DNA of 64,000 nt from Paenibacillus dendritiformis (GCF_021654795.1 NZ_AP025344.1:6416001-6480000), one strand, 5' to 3'; counted from the first letter of the stretch, positions 35,906 to 45,400 are shown. Notes: generated from the letters alone by a model not told the origin. A program made the numbers and translations.

Positions 35906-36535
35906 TCATCGTGACGGCCGCTCAGTCTCGCCGGCCCGGGCGATCGCTTCGGCAAGAAGCTTCTCGATCTCGCGATAGCCCCGCTCCGCGGCATGCTCCA
36001 ATGGAGTTACGCCATCCTTATCCGCTATGAGGGGATCGGCTCCGTGATCGAGCAGCAGCTTGACGATGCGCTGGTGGACGGTGCCGCCGTCGCTCAGAAT
36101 AATGGCTTCGAGCAGCGCGGTCCAGCCCAGGTTATTGATATGATTCACCTCGATATCCGAATGGGTCAGCAGTTCTTCAACGACAGCGATATGGCCGCGT
36201 TCGGCTGCCGGAATGAGCGCGGTGCCGCCGAACCGGTTCGTCAGGCGGGTGTCGGCGCCCGCCTCCAGCAGAAGGCGGACAATGTCGAACAGCCCTTCCG
36301 CGCCTGCATGCAGAAGCGGGTTGTCACGGCGCTGATCCTGCTTGTTCACGTCGGCTCCCTGTTCAATCAGCGCGCGGACCGTGCGTGCATGCCGCCCGTG
36401 CACGGCAGCAAGAATCGCGGTCCGGCCGGAAGCGTCCGTGGCATTGATGTCCGCCCCTTCCCGGAGGAGCGCAATGACGGTATCCGTCTGCCCGCGCCCG
36501 GCCGCTTCAATCAATCGGTTGTTCATCGAGATCAC
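35906..36535 (-). CDS. Ankyrin-repeat protein
   Basis: The protein has 209 residues, nearly all of it about six ankyrin repeats. Examples are GADINATDASGRTAILAAVH, GADVNKQDQRRDNPLLHAG and GADPLIADKDGVTPLEHAAE. There is no signal peptide or other domain, so it is probably a cytosolic protein-binding scaffold. A partner cannot be inferred from the neighbours. A ribosome site (GGAGGGTGATCTCG) precedes the start. Confidence 0.88.
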   Translation of the reverse strand: MISMNNRLIEAAGRGQTDTVIALLREGADINATDASGRTAILAAVHGRHARTVRALIEQGADVNKQDQRRDNPLLHAGAEGLFDIVRLLLEAGADTRLTNRFGGTALIPAAERGHIAVVEELLTHSDIEVNHINNLGWTALLEAIILSDGGTVHQRIVKLLLDHGADPLIADKDGVTPLEHAAERGYREIEKLLAEAIARAGETERPSR

Positions 36536-36773
36536 CCTCCTGTCGGGATAGTAGACGGCTGGCGCATTCTCCGGTGTGGAAGCGTCCAGCCGTCCGTCAA
36601 GTCAGTCCAACTCCAAGATGCCGGGGCAATGGGGCGCAGGCCCCGCAGCCTCGAAGATCGTGTTGATGCCATCGTATCACTGGTCGGACTATATGAAAAA
36701 TATATATTTGATTCCTTTTCGATATGTTTTCCATATATATAGGGTGCGCAAATCGAGCTTACACAACCCAAAG

Positions 36774-36802
36774 AGAGGAGCCGCCATGAAGGCAGCTCCT
36801 CT
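36774..36802 (-). terminator. Terminator after the KGG stress gene
   Basis: On the minus strand AGAGGAGCTGCC pairs with GGCGGCTCCTCT around TTCAT, with one mismatch. Confidence 0.7.
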
Positions 36803-36856
36803 GATCTTCCTTATCTCAGCCGGCGTTCCTTCCGGATACCGGCATCTCTTCATCAT

Positions 36857-37216
36857 CTAGCGGTCATTCCGCTGCCGGGCACGGGCCTCTCCGCCCTTGC
36901 GCCCCGCTTCCTCGCGGCTCATCTTGCCGTCATTGCCGTATGAGCGGTTAGTTCCATTATCATCGCTATCCGAATGGCCGCGGGCTTCGCCGCCCTTCTG
37001 GCCGATCTCCTGATAGAACTCCTTGTCGTGAGTACGGGAGGTCGCTTCGCCGCCTTTGCGCCCGATTTCCTGATAGAACTCTTTGTCATGGGAGCGGGAG
37101 GTCGCTTCGCCGCCCTTTTGCCCAATCTCCTGATAGAAATCCTTGCCATGACTTTGGGATGTTGCCTCTCCACCTAACCGTCCTGCTTCTTCACGGCTCA
37201 TGTTGTTTTTTGCCAT
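36857..37216 (-). CDS. KGG-repeat general stress protein (GsiB/YciG-like)
   Basis: The protein has 119 residues and is highly hydrophilic. Twenty-residue units of the type GGEATSRSHDKEFYQEIGQK are repeated about four times, with the KGG motif at each junction. It ends in SREEAGRKGGEARARQRNDR. Proteins of this type (GsiB of Bacillus) resemble plant LEA/hydrophilin proteins and accumulate under stress or starvation. The coding DNA itself is a 60-bp tandem repeat between about 36975 and 37175. AAGGAG precedes the ATG. Confidence 0.92.
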   Translation of the reverse strand: MAKNNMSREEAGRLGGEATSQSHGKDFYQEIGQKGGEATSRSHDKEFYQEIGRKGGEATSRTHDKEFYQEIGQKGGEARGHSDSDDNGTNRSYGNDGKMSREEAGRKGGEARARQRNDR

Positions 37217-37266
37217 TCTGAATCACTCCTTTTAGGTTTTTGAGTTGCGGGTGAAGCTATTATTGT

Positions 37267-37291
37267 TTTACCCGCCTGCCCGATTATGAAA
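37267..37291 (-). promoter_or_regulatory. Sigma-B-like promoter of the KGG gene
   Basis: On the minus strand GTTTCA and GGGTAA are separated by 13 bp, close to the Bacillus sigma-B consensus GTTTAA-N12-14-GGGTAT. It lies about 50 bases before the start codon. Whether this organism has sigma-B cannot be seen here. Confidence 0.45.
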
Positions 37292-37597
37292 CAAAAGGAA
37301 TATCGACCAATAAAAAGAAAAACCAAATCTCCTTCTAGGGAGATTCGGCGAGGTAGTCTATATATAACGCCCGGATCGAAAGGTGAATCAGGAATGAGCC
37401 TGCGGTTCCTTACCGTTCGAGATGCTTCGAAAGCACTGGCAGATGGTCGTCATAGAACGGATTCTCCGGAAACTTAGCGAGCAAGAGAAAGATCAAGTGC
37501 AAACGTGAATACAAAAAGGGCTGCCCGGAGAATGGGGAGGCTTCTATGTGCAGGCGCCGAAGCAGAAGGGCAACGTCAAGCAACAGCCCGGATCGGC
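37292..37597. other. Intergenic stretch without recognisable gene
   Basis: Short frames are present on both strands, for example one reading MVVIERILRKLSEQEKDQVQ near 37445-37500, but none has a good ribosome site or family resemblance. It may contain remnants of a lost gene. Confidence 0.35.
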
Positions 37598-37936
37598 TCA
37601 TGTCTTCTTTGTCAAATCCCTGATCACAATTATGGCGACGACGAAAAATGAACACGCTAAAACGATATCTTTAAACCGTTCATTCCCAGAGAAAACGGAA
37701 ATGAAAAAATTAATCCCTAAAATGAAGACAAGTAAAATTGGAATTCTCGTTACATGTTGTTTATTCCTGTGCTTTTTCCTTAAGGCAAGTATAAGAATGC
37801 AGAGATAAAGAATGATACTGGAAAAAGCAATCTCCTTAATGATTTGATCGCTGCCGATAACATGGAGAAAAAGAGTAGCTCCTGCCATGATGGAAAGCAC
37901 AATAAAAGGTGTTGCCGCTCTTCTCAAAGAATCCAC
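37598..37936 (-). CDS. Small membrane protein of unknown function
   Basis: The protein has 112 residues and four hydrophobic segments: FIVLSIMAGATLFLHVIG, IAFSSIILYLCILILAL, IPILLVFILGINFFISVF and IVLACSFFVVAIIVI. The start is GTG behind AGGAGAGGA. G+C is lower than the neighbours. No family was recognised. Confidence 0.65.
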   Translation of the reverse strand: MDSLRRAATPFIVLSIMAGATLFLHVIGSDQIIKEIAFSSIILYLCILILALRKKHRNKQHVTRIPILLVFILGINFFISVFSGNERFKDIVLACSFFVVAIIVIRDLTKKT

Positions 37937-38198
37937 TCCTCTCCTTTTTTAGAAAATCAAAACACTATAACTGTATTACACCTGCATTGCTTGCGCAAAT
38001 AGAAGCTGGTCGTTATTTTAACGATACTTCAATCCGCGAGCCTTCAACGCGCTCTTTTCAAGTTAAGGTTTCTCATGTGAAATTATAATTTTCAACTCGA
38101 TCTTGCGGTCTCATTCCATGTTGCAAAAGAAGCACGCATACCGGATAATGAAGTGATAAGATGATGAGGATGCACATCAGGGATTGAGGTTGAATCAG
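37937..38198 (+). other. Intergenic region before ywiB
   Basis: AT-rich non-coding DNA between divergent genes. No terminator or known RNA was recognised. Confidence 0.35.
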
Positions 38199-38690
38199 AT
38201 GAGCAATGACCACACACGAGCCGAGCGCGTCCGCATTGCCATAGAGAGCCGGCAGGATGGCGAGGTTACCGTTCTCAATGCGGATGGCGAGCTGTACCGG
38301 AAAGGAAGCAGCTTCTATCTGCTGTACAAGGAATCGGCTTCCGACATGGAACATCCGGCGGGGTCCGGGGCATCCGTACAGGCCGGGGGAGACCCGCTGG
38401 CGACGTCTGTCACCTTCAAGGCCGGCGAGCATGGCGGCAAGCTGATGCGCCGGGGCGGCGTGAACTCGGAGCTGTCCTTCGTCAAGGACGGGCGGGGCAT
38501 TGGCTATTATCAGGTAAGCGGCATGCGGTTCTCCGTCGTTACGGAGACATCGGACTGGAAGCCGCCCGTATACGAGAAGGATGAAGCCGGAAGGCTGCGC
38601 GCCTGGACGGCGTCATGGTCCTATACGCTATATATGGAAGAAGAGCGGGCCGGTTATTTTCAACTACAGATACGGGCAGAAGCCCGCTGA
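38199..38690 (+). CDS. ywiB: DUF1934 protein (YwiB-like)
   Basis: The protein has 163 residues and a lipocalin-like beta-barrel pattern: RVRIAIESRQDGE, GSSFYLLYKES, TSVTFKAGEHGGKLMRRGGV, TASWSYTLYMEEERAGYFQL. In Bacillus subtilis ywiB lies directly before argS, and so it does here, with a 22-base gap. The function is unknown. The start at 38199 was preferred over an in-frame TTG at 38184. Confidence 0.9.
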   Translation: MSNDHTRAERVRIAIESRQDGEVTVLNADGELYRKGSSFYLLYKESASDMEHPAGSGASVQAGGDPLATSVTFKAGEHGGKLMRRGGVNSELSFVKDGRGIGYYQVSGMRFSVVTETSDWKPPVYEKDEAGRLRAWTASWSYTLYMEEERAGYFQLQIRAEAR

Positions 38691-38712
38691 ACCATTAGGA
38701 GGAGCAGGTTAC

Positions 38713-40392
38713 ATGAGCATGAGTGTAATGGAAAAAGTGAACGAGTCTGTCAAAGCGGCGATTGAACAAGCGGTCGTCAAGGCCGGGCTGGCGCAGCAAT
38801 CGGAGCTTCCGGCCTTCGTCATCGAGGTGCCGAAGGACAAGTCGCACGGCGATCTGGCGACGAATGCGGCCATGCAGCTGACCCGCATCGCCAAGCGCAA
38901 TCCGCGCCAGATCGCGGAGGCTATCGTGGAGCATCTGGATCTGGCGGCGGCTTCGATTCAGAGCGCGGAGATTGCGGGTCCGGGCTTCATCAACTTCCGG
39001 ATGGACCGGTCCTATCTCTATGATGTCATCCGCGAAGTCAGCGGGCAGGGCGATGATTACGGGCGGATCGGCATCGGTGCCGGACAGCGCATCCAAGTGG
39101 AATTCGTCAGCGCCAATCCGACGGGGAGCCTTCACCTGGGCCATGCCCGCGGAGCGGCCGTCGGCGACGCGCTCTGCAATCTGCTGGATTTCGCCGGCTA
39201 TGAGATGACGCGCGAGTATTATATTAATGATGCGGGCAATCAGGTCAATAATCTGGCGAAGTCGATCGAATGCCGGTACAAGCAGGCGCTCGGACAGGAA
39301 GCGGAGATGCCGGAGGACGGCTATTACGGGGAAGATATCAAGGGATTCGCGCAGGAACTTGCCGAGAAGGAAGGCGATCGGCTGCTGAACCTGCCGGATG
39401 AAGAGCGGCTGGCATTCTTCCGCAGCTATGGCCTGGAGAAGGAACTGGACAAGATCAAGCGCGATCTGGGCCGTTTCGGCGTGCCTTTCGACGTCTGGTT
39501 CAGCGAGACCTCGCTGTATGAGAACGGGGAAGTAATCAAGGCGCTGGATGCATTGAAGGCGCGCGGCAAGGTGTACGAGCATGAAGGCGCGACATGGCTG
39601 CGCACGACCGAATTCGGCGACGACAAAGATCGCGTGCTGATCAAAAACGACGGCTCCTACACGTATCTGACGCCGGATGTGGCCTATCATATGGATAAAT
39701 ATAATCGGGGCTATGATAAGATCATCAACATTTGGGGAGCGGACCACCACGGTTATATTCCGCGGATGAAGGCCGCCATGGAGGCGCTCGGCAATGATCC
39801 GGACAAGCTTATCGTGCTGATCGCCCAGATGGTGAGCCTCTATCAGGACGGCGAGAAGGTGAAGATGTCCAAGCGGACGGGCAAGGCCGTCACGATGCAG
39901 GATCTGATGGACGAGGTCGGCGTCGACGCCATCCGCTATTTCTTCACGATGCGCTCCATGGATTCGCATCTTGATTTCGATATGGATCTGGCGATCTCGA
40001 CCTCCAATGAGAATCCGGTCTACTATGTGCAATATGCGCACGCGCGGATTTGCAGCATCTTCCGGCAGGCGGAGGAGCAGGGAATCGCGCGGAAGCCGCT
40101 GGCGGACATTCAGCTGGCGAAGCTGGCCGCGGAGCATGAGTACGACCTGCTTCGCAAGATGGGCGAGTTGCCGGAAGAGATCGCGGTCGCCGCGCGCGAT
40201 TATGCGCCGCACCGCCTCATACGCTATGTCTATGAATTGGCGTCTCTCTTCCACAGCTACTACAAGGCCGAGCGCGTCATTACCGAGGACGCGGAGCAGA
40301 CGCAGGCGCGCCTGGCCTTGCTGGGCGCAGTGCGCACCGTGCTGGCCAATGTGCTCCGTCTCGTCGGCGTATCCGCACCGGAACGGATGTAA
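38713..40392 (+). CDS. argS: Arginyl-tRNA synthetase
   Basis: The protein has 559 residues and is a class I synthetase. The N-terminal additional domain is followed by the HIGH-type motif HLGHARG, the KMSKR motif KMSKRTGK and an anticodon-binding DALR domain ending in VLANVLRLVGV. It charges tRNA-Arg, needing the tRNA for activation. The start at 38713 follows AGGAGCAGG; the frame is open further upstream but overlaps ywiB. Confidence 0.97.
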   Translation: MSMSVMEKVNESVKAAIEQAVVKAGLAQQSELPAFVIEVPKDKSHGDLATNAAMQLTRIAKRNPRQIAEAIVEHLDLAAASIQSAEIAGPGFINFRMDRSYLYDVIREVSGQGDDYGRIGIGAGQRIQVEFVSANPTGSLHLGHARGAAVGDALCNLLDFAGYEMTREYYINDAGNQVNNLAKSIECRYKQALGQEAEMPEDGYYGEDIKGFAQELAEKEGDRLLNLPDEERLAFFRSYGLEKELDKIKRDLGRFGVPFDVWFSETSLYENGEVIKALDALKARGKVYEHEGATWLRTTEFGDDKDRVLIKNDGSYTYLTPDVAYHMDKYNRGYDKIINIWGADHHGYIPRMKAAMEALGNDPDKLIVLIAQMVSLYQDGEKVKMSKRTGKAVTMQDLMDEVGVDAIRYFFTMRSMDSHLDFDMDLAISTSNENPVYYVQYAHARICSIFRQAEEQGIARKPLADIQLAKLAAEHEYDLLRKMGELPEEIAVAARDYAPHRLIRYVYELASLFHSYYKAERVITEDAEQTQARLALLGAVRTVLANVLRLVGVSAPERM

Positions 40393-40414
40393 GAGACAAT
40401 CATACAAGGCTATT

Positions 40415-40446
40415 AAGCCGGTTCCCGCTTTTCGGGGCCGGCTTTA
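40415..40446 (+). terminator. Terminator after argS
   Basis: AAGCCGG-CCCG pairs with CGGG-CCGGCTT, followed by TATG. Confidence 0.8.
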
Positions 40447-40534
40447 TGCTTGCCTGGAAGGATGTTTCTCCGTCGTCTGTTGCCGGTTCTCAGGTATAAT
40501 AGAAGCACAATCATCATAAGAGAAGGTGAGGCCT

Positions 40535-42304
40535 ATGGTTCACCTGCTTCCGTTAATGCTGGAGCGGGTCGGTATATTGCTCATTATCGCGTTTGTGCTG
40601 TCGCGGATGAAGTCATTCCGGCAGATTATCCAGAACGAGCACGGCATTGCCGAGAAGCTGATGCTGATCGTCGTCTTCGGCGCATTCGGGATTGTAAGCA
40701 ATTACACCGCCGTCCAGATTCATGACAACCTTATCTCGACCCAGGCGTGGAACGCCGGCGTCGATAGCGGCAGCGCGCTCGCCAACACGCGCATTATGGG
40801 CGTGGCCATCGGCGGGCTGCTTGGCGGGCCTCTCGTCGGGACAGGCGTCGGCCTGATCGCGGGCATTCATCGGCTGGCGCTCGGCGGCTACACCGCCTTC
40901 GCGTGCGGCATCTCGACGATACTCGCCGGGATGGTCACCGGCCTGATCGGTAAGCGCTTCCGCGTCCAGAACCGGTACGCCGCCTGGCATGCAGCCCTTA
41001 TCGGCATATTGATGGAGGCCGCGCAGATGGGCATCATATTGCTGGCGGCCGAGCCCTGGGTCCATGCGCTGGAGCTGGTCAAAATGATCAGCGTGCCCAT
41101 GATTGTCGTGAACGGCTTCGGCACGCTGCTCTTCATGCTGATTATCCAGTCGATATTCCAGGAGGAGGAGCGGACTCGCGCCCTGCAGACCCATCAGGCG
41201 CTCTACATCGCGGATCAGACGCTGCCTTATTTCCGCCAGGGCCTGAATGCCCATTCCTGCCGGGAGGCGGCCCTTATTATCTTGAAGGAGACCAATGCCG
41301 ACGCCATCTCGATTACGAATGAGCATCAGATCCTGGCCCATGTCGGGGCCGGCTCCGATCATCATGTGCCGCTTCAGCCGATATCGACCCAACTGACGCA
41401 GACGGTGCTGAAGGAAGGGCGGATCCATATGGCGAGATCGCGGGAGGAGATCCACTGCCTCAATCCGGATTGCGTCCTGCAGGCTGCACTCGTGCTGCCG
41501 CTCCAGGCGCATCACCGGACCGTGGGCACCTTGAAGCTGTATTTCGCCCGCTCCTCGCAGCTCGATCAGGTGGAGCAGGAGCTGGGGGAAGGGCTGAGCA
41601 AGCTCTTTTCCACCCAATTGGAGCTGGCCGAGGCGGAGCTGCAGAGCAAGCTGCTTCGCGATGCGGAGATCAAGGCGCTCCAGGCCCAGATTCATCCGCA
41701 CTTCCTCTTTAATGCCTTCAACACGATCTCGGTGCTGTGCCGGACCGATCCGGAGAAGGCCCGCGATCTGCTGCAGCAGCTCAGCATCTTTTTCCGCAGC
41801 AATCTGCAGGGCGCGCGGACGATGCTCATCCCGCTTCACAAAGAGTTGGAGCATGTGGAAGCGTATTTGTCCCTGGAGCAGGCCCGCTTCCCGGATAAGT
41901 ATACCGTCTCGACCGATATCGATCCGGAGCTGGAGGATGTGCTCGTGCCGCCGTTCACGCTCCAGCCTCTCGTCGAGAACGCCGTGCGTCATGCTTTCCC
42001 CCGCGGCGCGGCTCCGCCCTGCGGGAGCGTGATCCTGCAAGCGTACCGGGAAGGCGACCGGATGATTCTGCTGACCCGGGACAACGGCCAAGGGATAGCG
42101 AAGGAGATCCAGGGAGCGCTTGGCAATCAGGCCGTCGATTCGGCGGAAGGCACCGGAACGGCGCTGTACAATATCCGGCAGCGGATGTCCGAGATATACG
42201 GGAAGCAGGCGTCTTTCCGGATAGACAGCGCGCCTGGGCAGGGGACGACCGTGATGATCGCCGTGCCGATTCAGTTCCATGAATGGAGGGGAGCGTCATG
42301 CTGA
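40535..42304 (+). CDS. LytS-type sensor histidine kinase
   Basis: The protein has 589 residues. An N-terminal 5TMR_LYT membrane sensor (about 1-175, LIIAFVLSRMKSFRQIIQNE to GTLLFMLIIQSIF) is followed by a GAF domain (about 205-345). The phospho-acceptor block is AQIHPHFLFNAFNTISVLCR, and the ATPase domain has VENAVRHAF, DNGQGIA and GTALYNIRQRM. Relatives such as LytS and BtsS sense pyruvate or membrane state. Its stop overlaps the start of the LytTR regulator (ATGCTGA), so the pair is one system. Confidence 0.93.
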   Translation: MVHLLPLMLERVGILLIIAFVLSRMKSFRQIIQNEHGIAEKLMLIVVFGAFGIVSNYTAVQIHDNLISTQAWNAGVDSGSALANTRIMGVAIGGLLGGPLVGTGVGLIAGIHRLALGGYTAFACGISTILAGMVTGLIGKRFRVQNRYAAWHAALIGILMEAAQMGIILLAAEPWVHALELVKMISVPMIVVNGFGTLLFMLIIQSIFQEEERTRALQTHQALYIADQTLPYFRQGLNAHSCREAALIILKETNADAISITNEHQILAHVGAGSDHHVPLQPISTQLTQTVLKEGRIHMARSREEIHCLNPDCVLQAALVLPLQAHHRTVGTLKLYFARSSQLDQVEQELGEGLSKLFSTQLELAEAELQSKLLRDAEIKALQAQIHPHFLFNAFNTISVLCRTDPEKARDLLQQLSIFFRSNLQGARTMLIPLHKELEHVEAYLSLEQARFPDKYTVSTDIDPELEDVLVPPFTLQPLVENAVRHAFPRGAAPPCGSVILQAYREGDRMILLTRDNGQGIAKEIQGALGNQAVDSAEGTGTALYNIRQRMSEIYGKQASFRIDSAPGQGTTVMIAVPIQFHEWRGASC

Positions 42305-43053
42305 AGGCCTTTGTCGTCGATGACGAGCCGTTAGCAAGAGATGAGCTGATTTATTTGCTGAGAAGGACAAGACAGGTGGAGGTCGTCGGCGAAGCCGACG
42401 CGGCGGAGGACGCCTTGGCGGGGGTCGCTGCGGCGCAGCCGGATGTGGTCTTCCTCGATATTGAGCTGCAGGAGGAGAGCGGCCTCGATATTGCGTGCCG
42501 GCTCCGGGAGCTGGAGACGCCGCCCGATGTCGTGTTCGCTACGGCATATGATGAATTTGCGCTGAAGGCGTTCGAGCTGAACGCCGCCGACTATATATTG
42601 AAGCCGTTCGACGAGCAGCGGGTGCAGCAGACCATCCGCAAGCTGCTTCGCCTGCGCGAACGGGAGGCCTATCCGGCTTCGGCAGCCTCCGCCCCCCGGG
42701 GCGGGCCGGGGGAGCGGGAGCGGCAGGAGCGTCTCGCCATCACGGTTGACGAGCGGATTATCGTGCTGCATGTCAACGATATCGTCTATCTCGGGTTCGA
42801 AGACGGGAAGACGGTCATCGCGACGACGGAGCGGAAATACAAGGTCGGCGAATCGCTGACCCAATTGGAGCGGAAGCTGAATCATCCTTCCATCGTCCGC
42901 GTCCACCGGGCGTTCCTCGTCCACCTGGATCGCATCGTGGAGATTCAGCCGTGGTTCCATTCGACCTGCCATCTTCGGATGCAGGACGGATCCCGAATTC
43001 CAGTCAGCCGCACCTATATGAAGGAACTGAAGCAGCTGCTCGGGATGACATGA
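42298..43053 (+). CDS. LytR/LytTR response regulator
   Basis: The protein has 251 residues. The receiver domain has the acidic pair at 8-9 (VVDDE), phospho-aspartate 54 (VFLDIEL) and the conserved lysine in YILKPFD. A Gly/Arg-rich linker leads to a LytTR DNA-binding domain (RIIVLHVNDIVYLGFEDGKT, LNHPSIVRVHRAFLVHLDRI). Such regulators bind direct repeats and activate a nearby transporter gene. Here that is the cstA-like gene 197 bases downstream. Confidence 0.93.
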   Translation: MLKAFVVDDEPLARDELIYLLRRTRQVEVVGEADAAEDALAGVAAAQPDVVFLDIELQEESGLDIACRLRELETPPDVVFATAYDEFALKAFELNAADYILKPFDEQRVQQTIRKLLRLREREAYPASAASAPRGGPGERERQERLAITVDERIIVLHVNDIVYLGFEDGKTVIATTERKYKVGESLTQLERKLNHPSIVRVHRAFLVHLDRIVEIQPWFHSTCHLRMQDGSRIPVSRTYMKELKQLLGMT

Positions 43054-43250
43054 GGCCTGAATCTGCCGATGCCGGATCGGGTTGTCCCGATGGCGGTGGC
43101 GGCGGGTTCGGACCCGGGGTGCAATCGCTTGCATTTCGAGGGGGCCTTTTTGCAGTTGAGTCGGCATCTATCGCATTCTGTCATGAAAACGAAGCAGGCA
43201 AGCTTTCATATTGTATGATGACTCCAAAACGATTGCAGGGAGTGGTACAC

Positions 43251-45047
43251 ATGAATGCGGTAACGATTGTAATCGGATCGATATGCATCCTGATGATCGC
43301 GTACCGGCTGTACGGAACGTTCATGGCGGCCAAAGTGCTGAAGCTGGACGATTCCAAGCCGACCCCGGCCCATGAACTGAATGACGGCAAAGATTATGTC
43401 CCTACCAACAAATGGGTCACCTTCGGGCACCATTTTGCCGCGATCGCGGCGGCCGGGCCGCTCGTCGGCCCGATATTAGCGGCGCAGTTCGGTTATTTGC
43501 CCGGCCTGCTGTGGCTTCTCATCGGCGCAGTCATCGGCGGGGCGGTGCATGATGCGGTCGTCTTGTTCGCTTCCATGCGCAAGCAAGGGAAGTCGCTATC
43601 CGAGGTCGCGAAGGACGAGCTCGGTCCGGTAGCCGGCTTCTGCACCGGCCTGGCGATGCTCTTCATCATTACCATCACGATGGCCGGGCTCTCGATGGTC
43701 GTGCTTCACGCATTGGATCATAACCCATGGGGCACCTTCGCCGTCGGGATTACGATTCCGATCGCGATGGGCGTCGGCTTGTTCTATAAGAAGACGGGGA
43801 ATCTGAAGCTTGCGTCCACCATCGGCTTCATTCTGCTCATGGCCGGCGTATTTCTTGGACCCCAGATCCAAGGAACCGTCCTTGGCGACTGGCTGACGCT
43901 GGATACGAAGACGCTGGCCATCCTGCTGCCTGTCTACGCGTTCTTCGCGGCGGCCCTGCCCGTCTGGCTGCTCCTGGCGCCGCGGGACTACTTGAGCAGC
44001 TTCATGAAAATCGGCGTCTTCATCGCGCTTATCGTCGGCGTCTTCATTATCAACCCGGCGATCCCGTTCCCGGCCTTCACGGAATTCGTGAACGGAGGCG
44101 GCCCGATACTGGCCGGCCCGGTCTGGCCGTTCATCTCGATCACCATCGCCTGCGGGGCCATATCCGGCTTCCATGCCTTCGTCGGATCGGGCACGACGCC
44201 GAAGATGATTAACCGCTGGAGCGACATCAAGGTCGTCGGCTTCGGGGCGATGCTTGTCGAATCGCTGGTAGGAATTATGGCGCTTATTGCGGCAGCGGCG
44301 CTCCAGCCGGCCGATTATTTCGCGATTAATTCGGCGCCGGAAGTATTCAAGACACTCGGAATGTCTACCGTGCATCTGCCGGAGCTGGCGCAGCAGATCG
44401 GCCTCGATCTCGAAGGGCGGACCGGCGGAGCCGTCACCTTGGCCGTCGGCATGACGTACATTTTCACCAAAATTCCGTGGTTCAGCCACTTATCGTCCTA
44501 CTTTTTCCAGTTCGTGATCATGTTCGAGGCGGTCTTCATTCTGACGGCGATTGACGCCGGCACGCGGGTGGCCCGCTATCTGATTCAAGATTTCTTCGGC
44601 GACATCTACAAGCCGCTGAAGCAGGTCGATTGGGTGCCCGGCTCCATCTTCGCCAGCGCCTTGGCCTGTCTGATGTGGGGATATCTGCTGTACTCGGGCG
44701 ATATCGGCTCCGTCTGGGCGCTCTTCGGCGTCTCGAATCAGCTGATGGCATCGATTGGGCTCATCATCGGCGCGACGGTCATTCTGAACATCGCGGATAA
44801 GCGGAGATACATGCTGACCTGTCTCATTCCGCTCGCTTACTTGTTCGTCACGGTTAACTATGCCGGTTACTGGATGGTCAAGAACGTGTATCTGAACCCG
44901 TCCGCTTCCGGGTACAGCGTATTGAACGCCGTGCTGTCCATCATTATGCTGGTGCTCGGCATCGTCATCATGGTATCCGCCATCAAGAAGTGGATCGAAC
45001 TGTGGAACGGGCCGCGGGCGAAGCTCGAACCGATTAGCGTCACATAA
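43251..45047 (+). CDS. cstA: CstA-family transporter (pyruvate or peptide uptake)
   Basis: The protein has 598 residues with many membrane segments. CstA family blocks include YVPTNKWVTFGHHFAAIAAA, GPLVGPILAAQFGYLPG, GAVIGGAVHDAVVLFASMRK, GCGTTPKM-type GSGTTPKMINRW and AIDAGTRVARY. Family members BtsT and CstA take up pyruvate in Escherichia coli, under LytTR two-component control. Directly downstream of a LytS/LytR pair, this is likely the target gene. TATGAT at 43214 is a possible -10. The start at 43251 has CAGGGAG upstream. Confidence 0.92.
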   Translation: MNAVTIVIGSICILMIAYRLYGTFMAAKVLKLDDSKPTPAHELNDGKDYVPTNKWVTFGHHFAAIAAAGPLVGPILAAQFGYLPGLLWLLIGAVIGGAVHDAVVLFASMRKQGKSLSEVAKDELGPVAGFCTGLAMLFIITITMAGLSMVVLHALDHNPWGTFAVGITIPIAMGVGLFYKKTGNLKLASTIGFILLMAGVFLGPQIQGTVLGDWLTLDTKTLAILLPVYAFFAAALPVWLLLAPRDYLSSFMKIGVFIALIVGVFIINPAIPFPAFTEFVNGGGPILAGPVWPFISITIACGAISGFHAFVGSGTTPKMINRWSDIKVVGFGAMLVESLVGIMALIAAAALQPADYFAINSAPEVFKTLGMSTVHLPELAQQIGLDLEGRTGGAVTLAVGMTYIFTKIPWFSHLSSYFFQFVIMFEAVFILTAIDAGTRVARYLIQDFFGDIYKPLKQVDWVPGSIFASALACLMWGYLLYSGDIGSVWALFGVSNQLMASIGLIIGATVILNIADKRRYMLTCLIPLAYLFVTVNYAGYWMVKNVYLNPSASGYSVLNAVLSIIMLVLGIVIMVSAIKKWIELWNGPRAKLEPISVT

Positions 45048-45111
45048 ACGGTTCAGGATCGCTGGTCCGGCAGGGGCTTCATCGAGCGGGCAGTAAATCG
45101 GGAAGAATAGT

Positions 45112-45140
45112 TTGACAAGATTGGCAATCAAAGCTAAAGT
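45112..45140 (+). promoter_or_regulatory. Sigma-A promoter of the TPP riboswitch-tenA unit
   Basis: TTGACA and TAAAGT are separated by 17 bp. Transcription from here would start just before the TPP aptamer. Confidence 0.75.
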
Positions 45141-45164
45141 AAGACGTGACAATGAACTTTATAC

Positions 45165-45262
45165 GAAATCCGCTGGGGGAGCCGCGCAAGGCGGCTGAGA
45201 CAAGAGACGCTTGGACCCTTTGAACCTGATCCGGTTAATACCGGCGTAGGGAAGTGGAGACG
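45165..45262 (+). promoter_or_regulatory. TPP riboswitch (THI box)
   Basis: The hallmark blocks are CTGGGGGAGCC, GGCTGAGA, GACCCTTTGAACCTGATC, CGGTTAATACCGGCG and TAGGGAAGTGG. Thiamine pyrophosphate binding would favour the terminator at 45311-45337 and shut off tenA. Confidence 0.97.
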
Positions 45263-45310
45263 GCCTTCACAGGTTCGAGTTAAAGCTCTGTTTTCAAGAT
45301 GACTTGACGA

Positions 45311-45337
45311 AGCCGCTCCATTTCGGGGCGGCTTTTT
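45311..45337 (+). terminator. TPP-controlled terminator before tenA
   Basis: AGCCGCTCC pairs with GGGGCGGCT with one mismatch, followed by TTTTT. It is the expression platform of the TPP riboswitch. Confidence 0.88.
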
Positions 45338-45400
45338 CGTATGGCTGCGCCGGGCGCCCTTCAGTTGGATTTCATCGAAAATGAGGCGGAGGTGCTGAGT

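Noticed and set aside
36975..37175. CRISPR array
   Set aside because: The repeats are 60-bp in-frame units coding for KGG motifs without unique spacers; no cas genes are present.
38695..40407. A 570-codon open frame antisense to argS
   Set aside because: It mirrors argS codon positions, has no ribosome site and gives an unnatural His/Arg/Ile-rich protein; argS has all its motifs.
40613..42280. A 555-codon open frame antisense to the LytS kinase gene
   Set aside because: Shadow of a GC-rich gene; the sense frame has complete kinase motifs.
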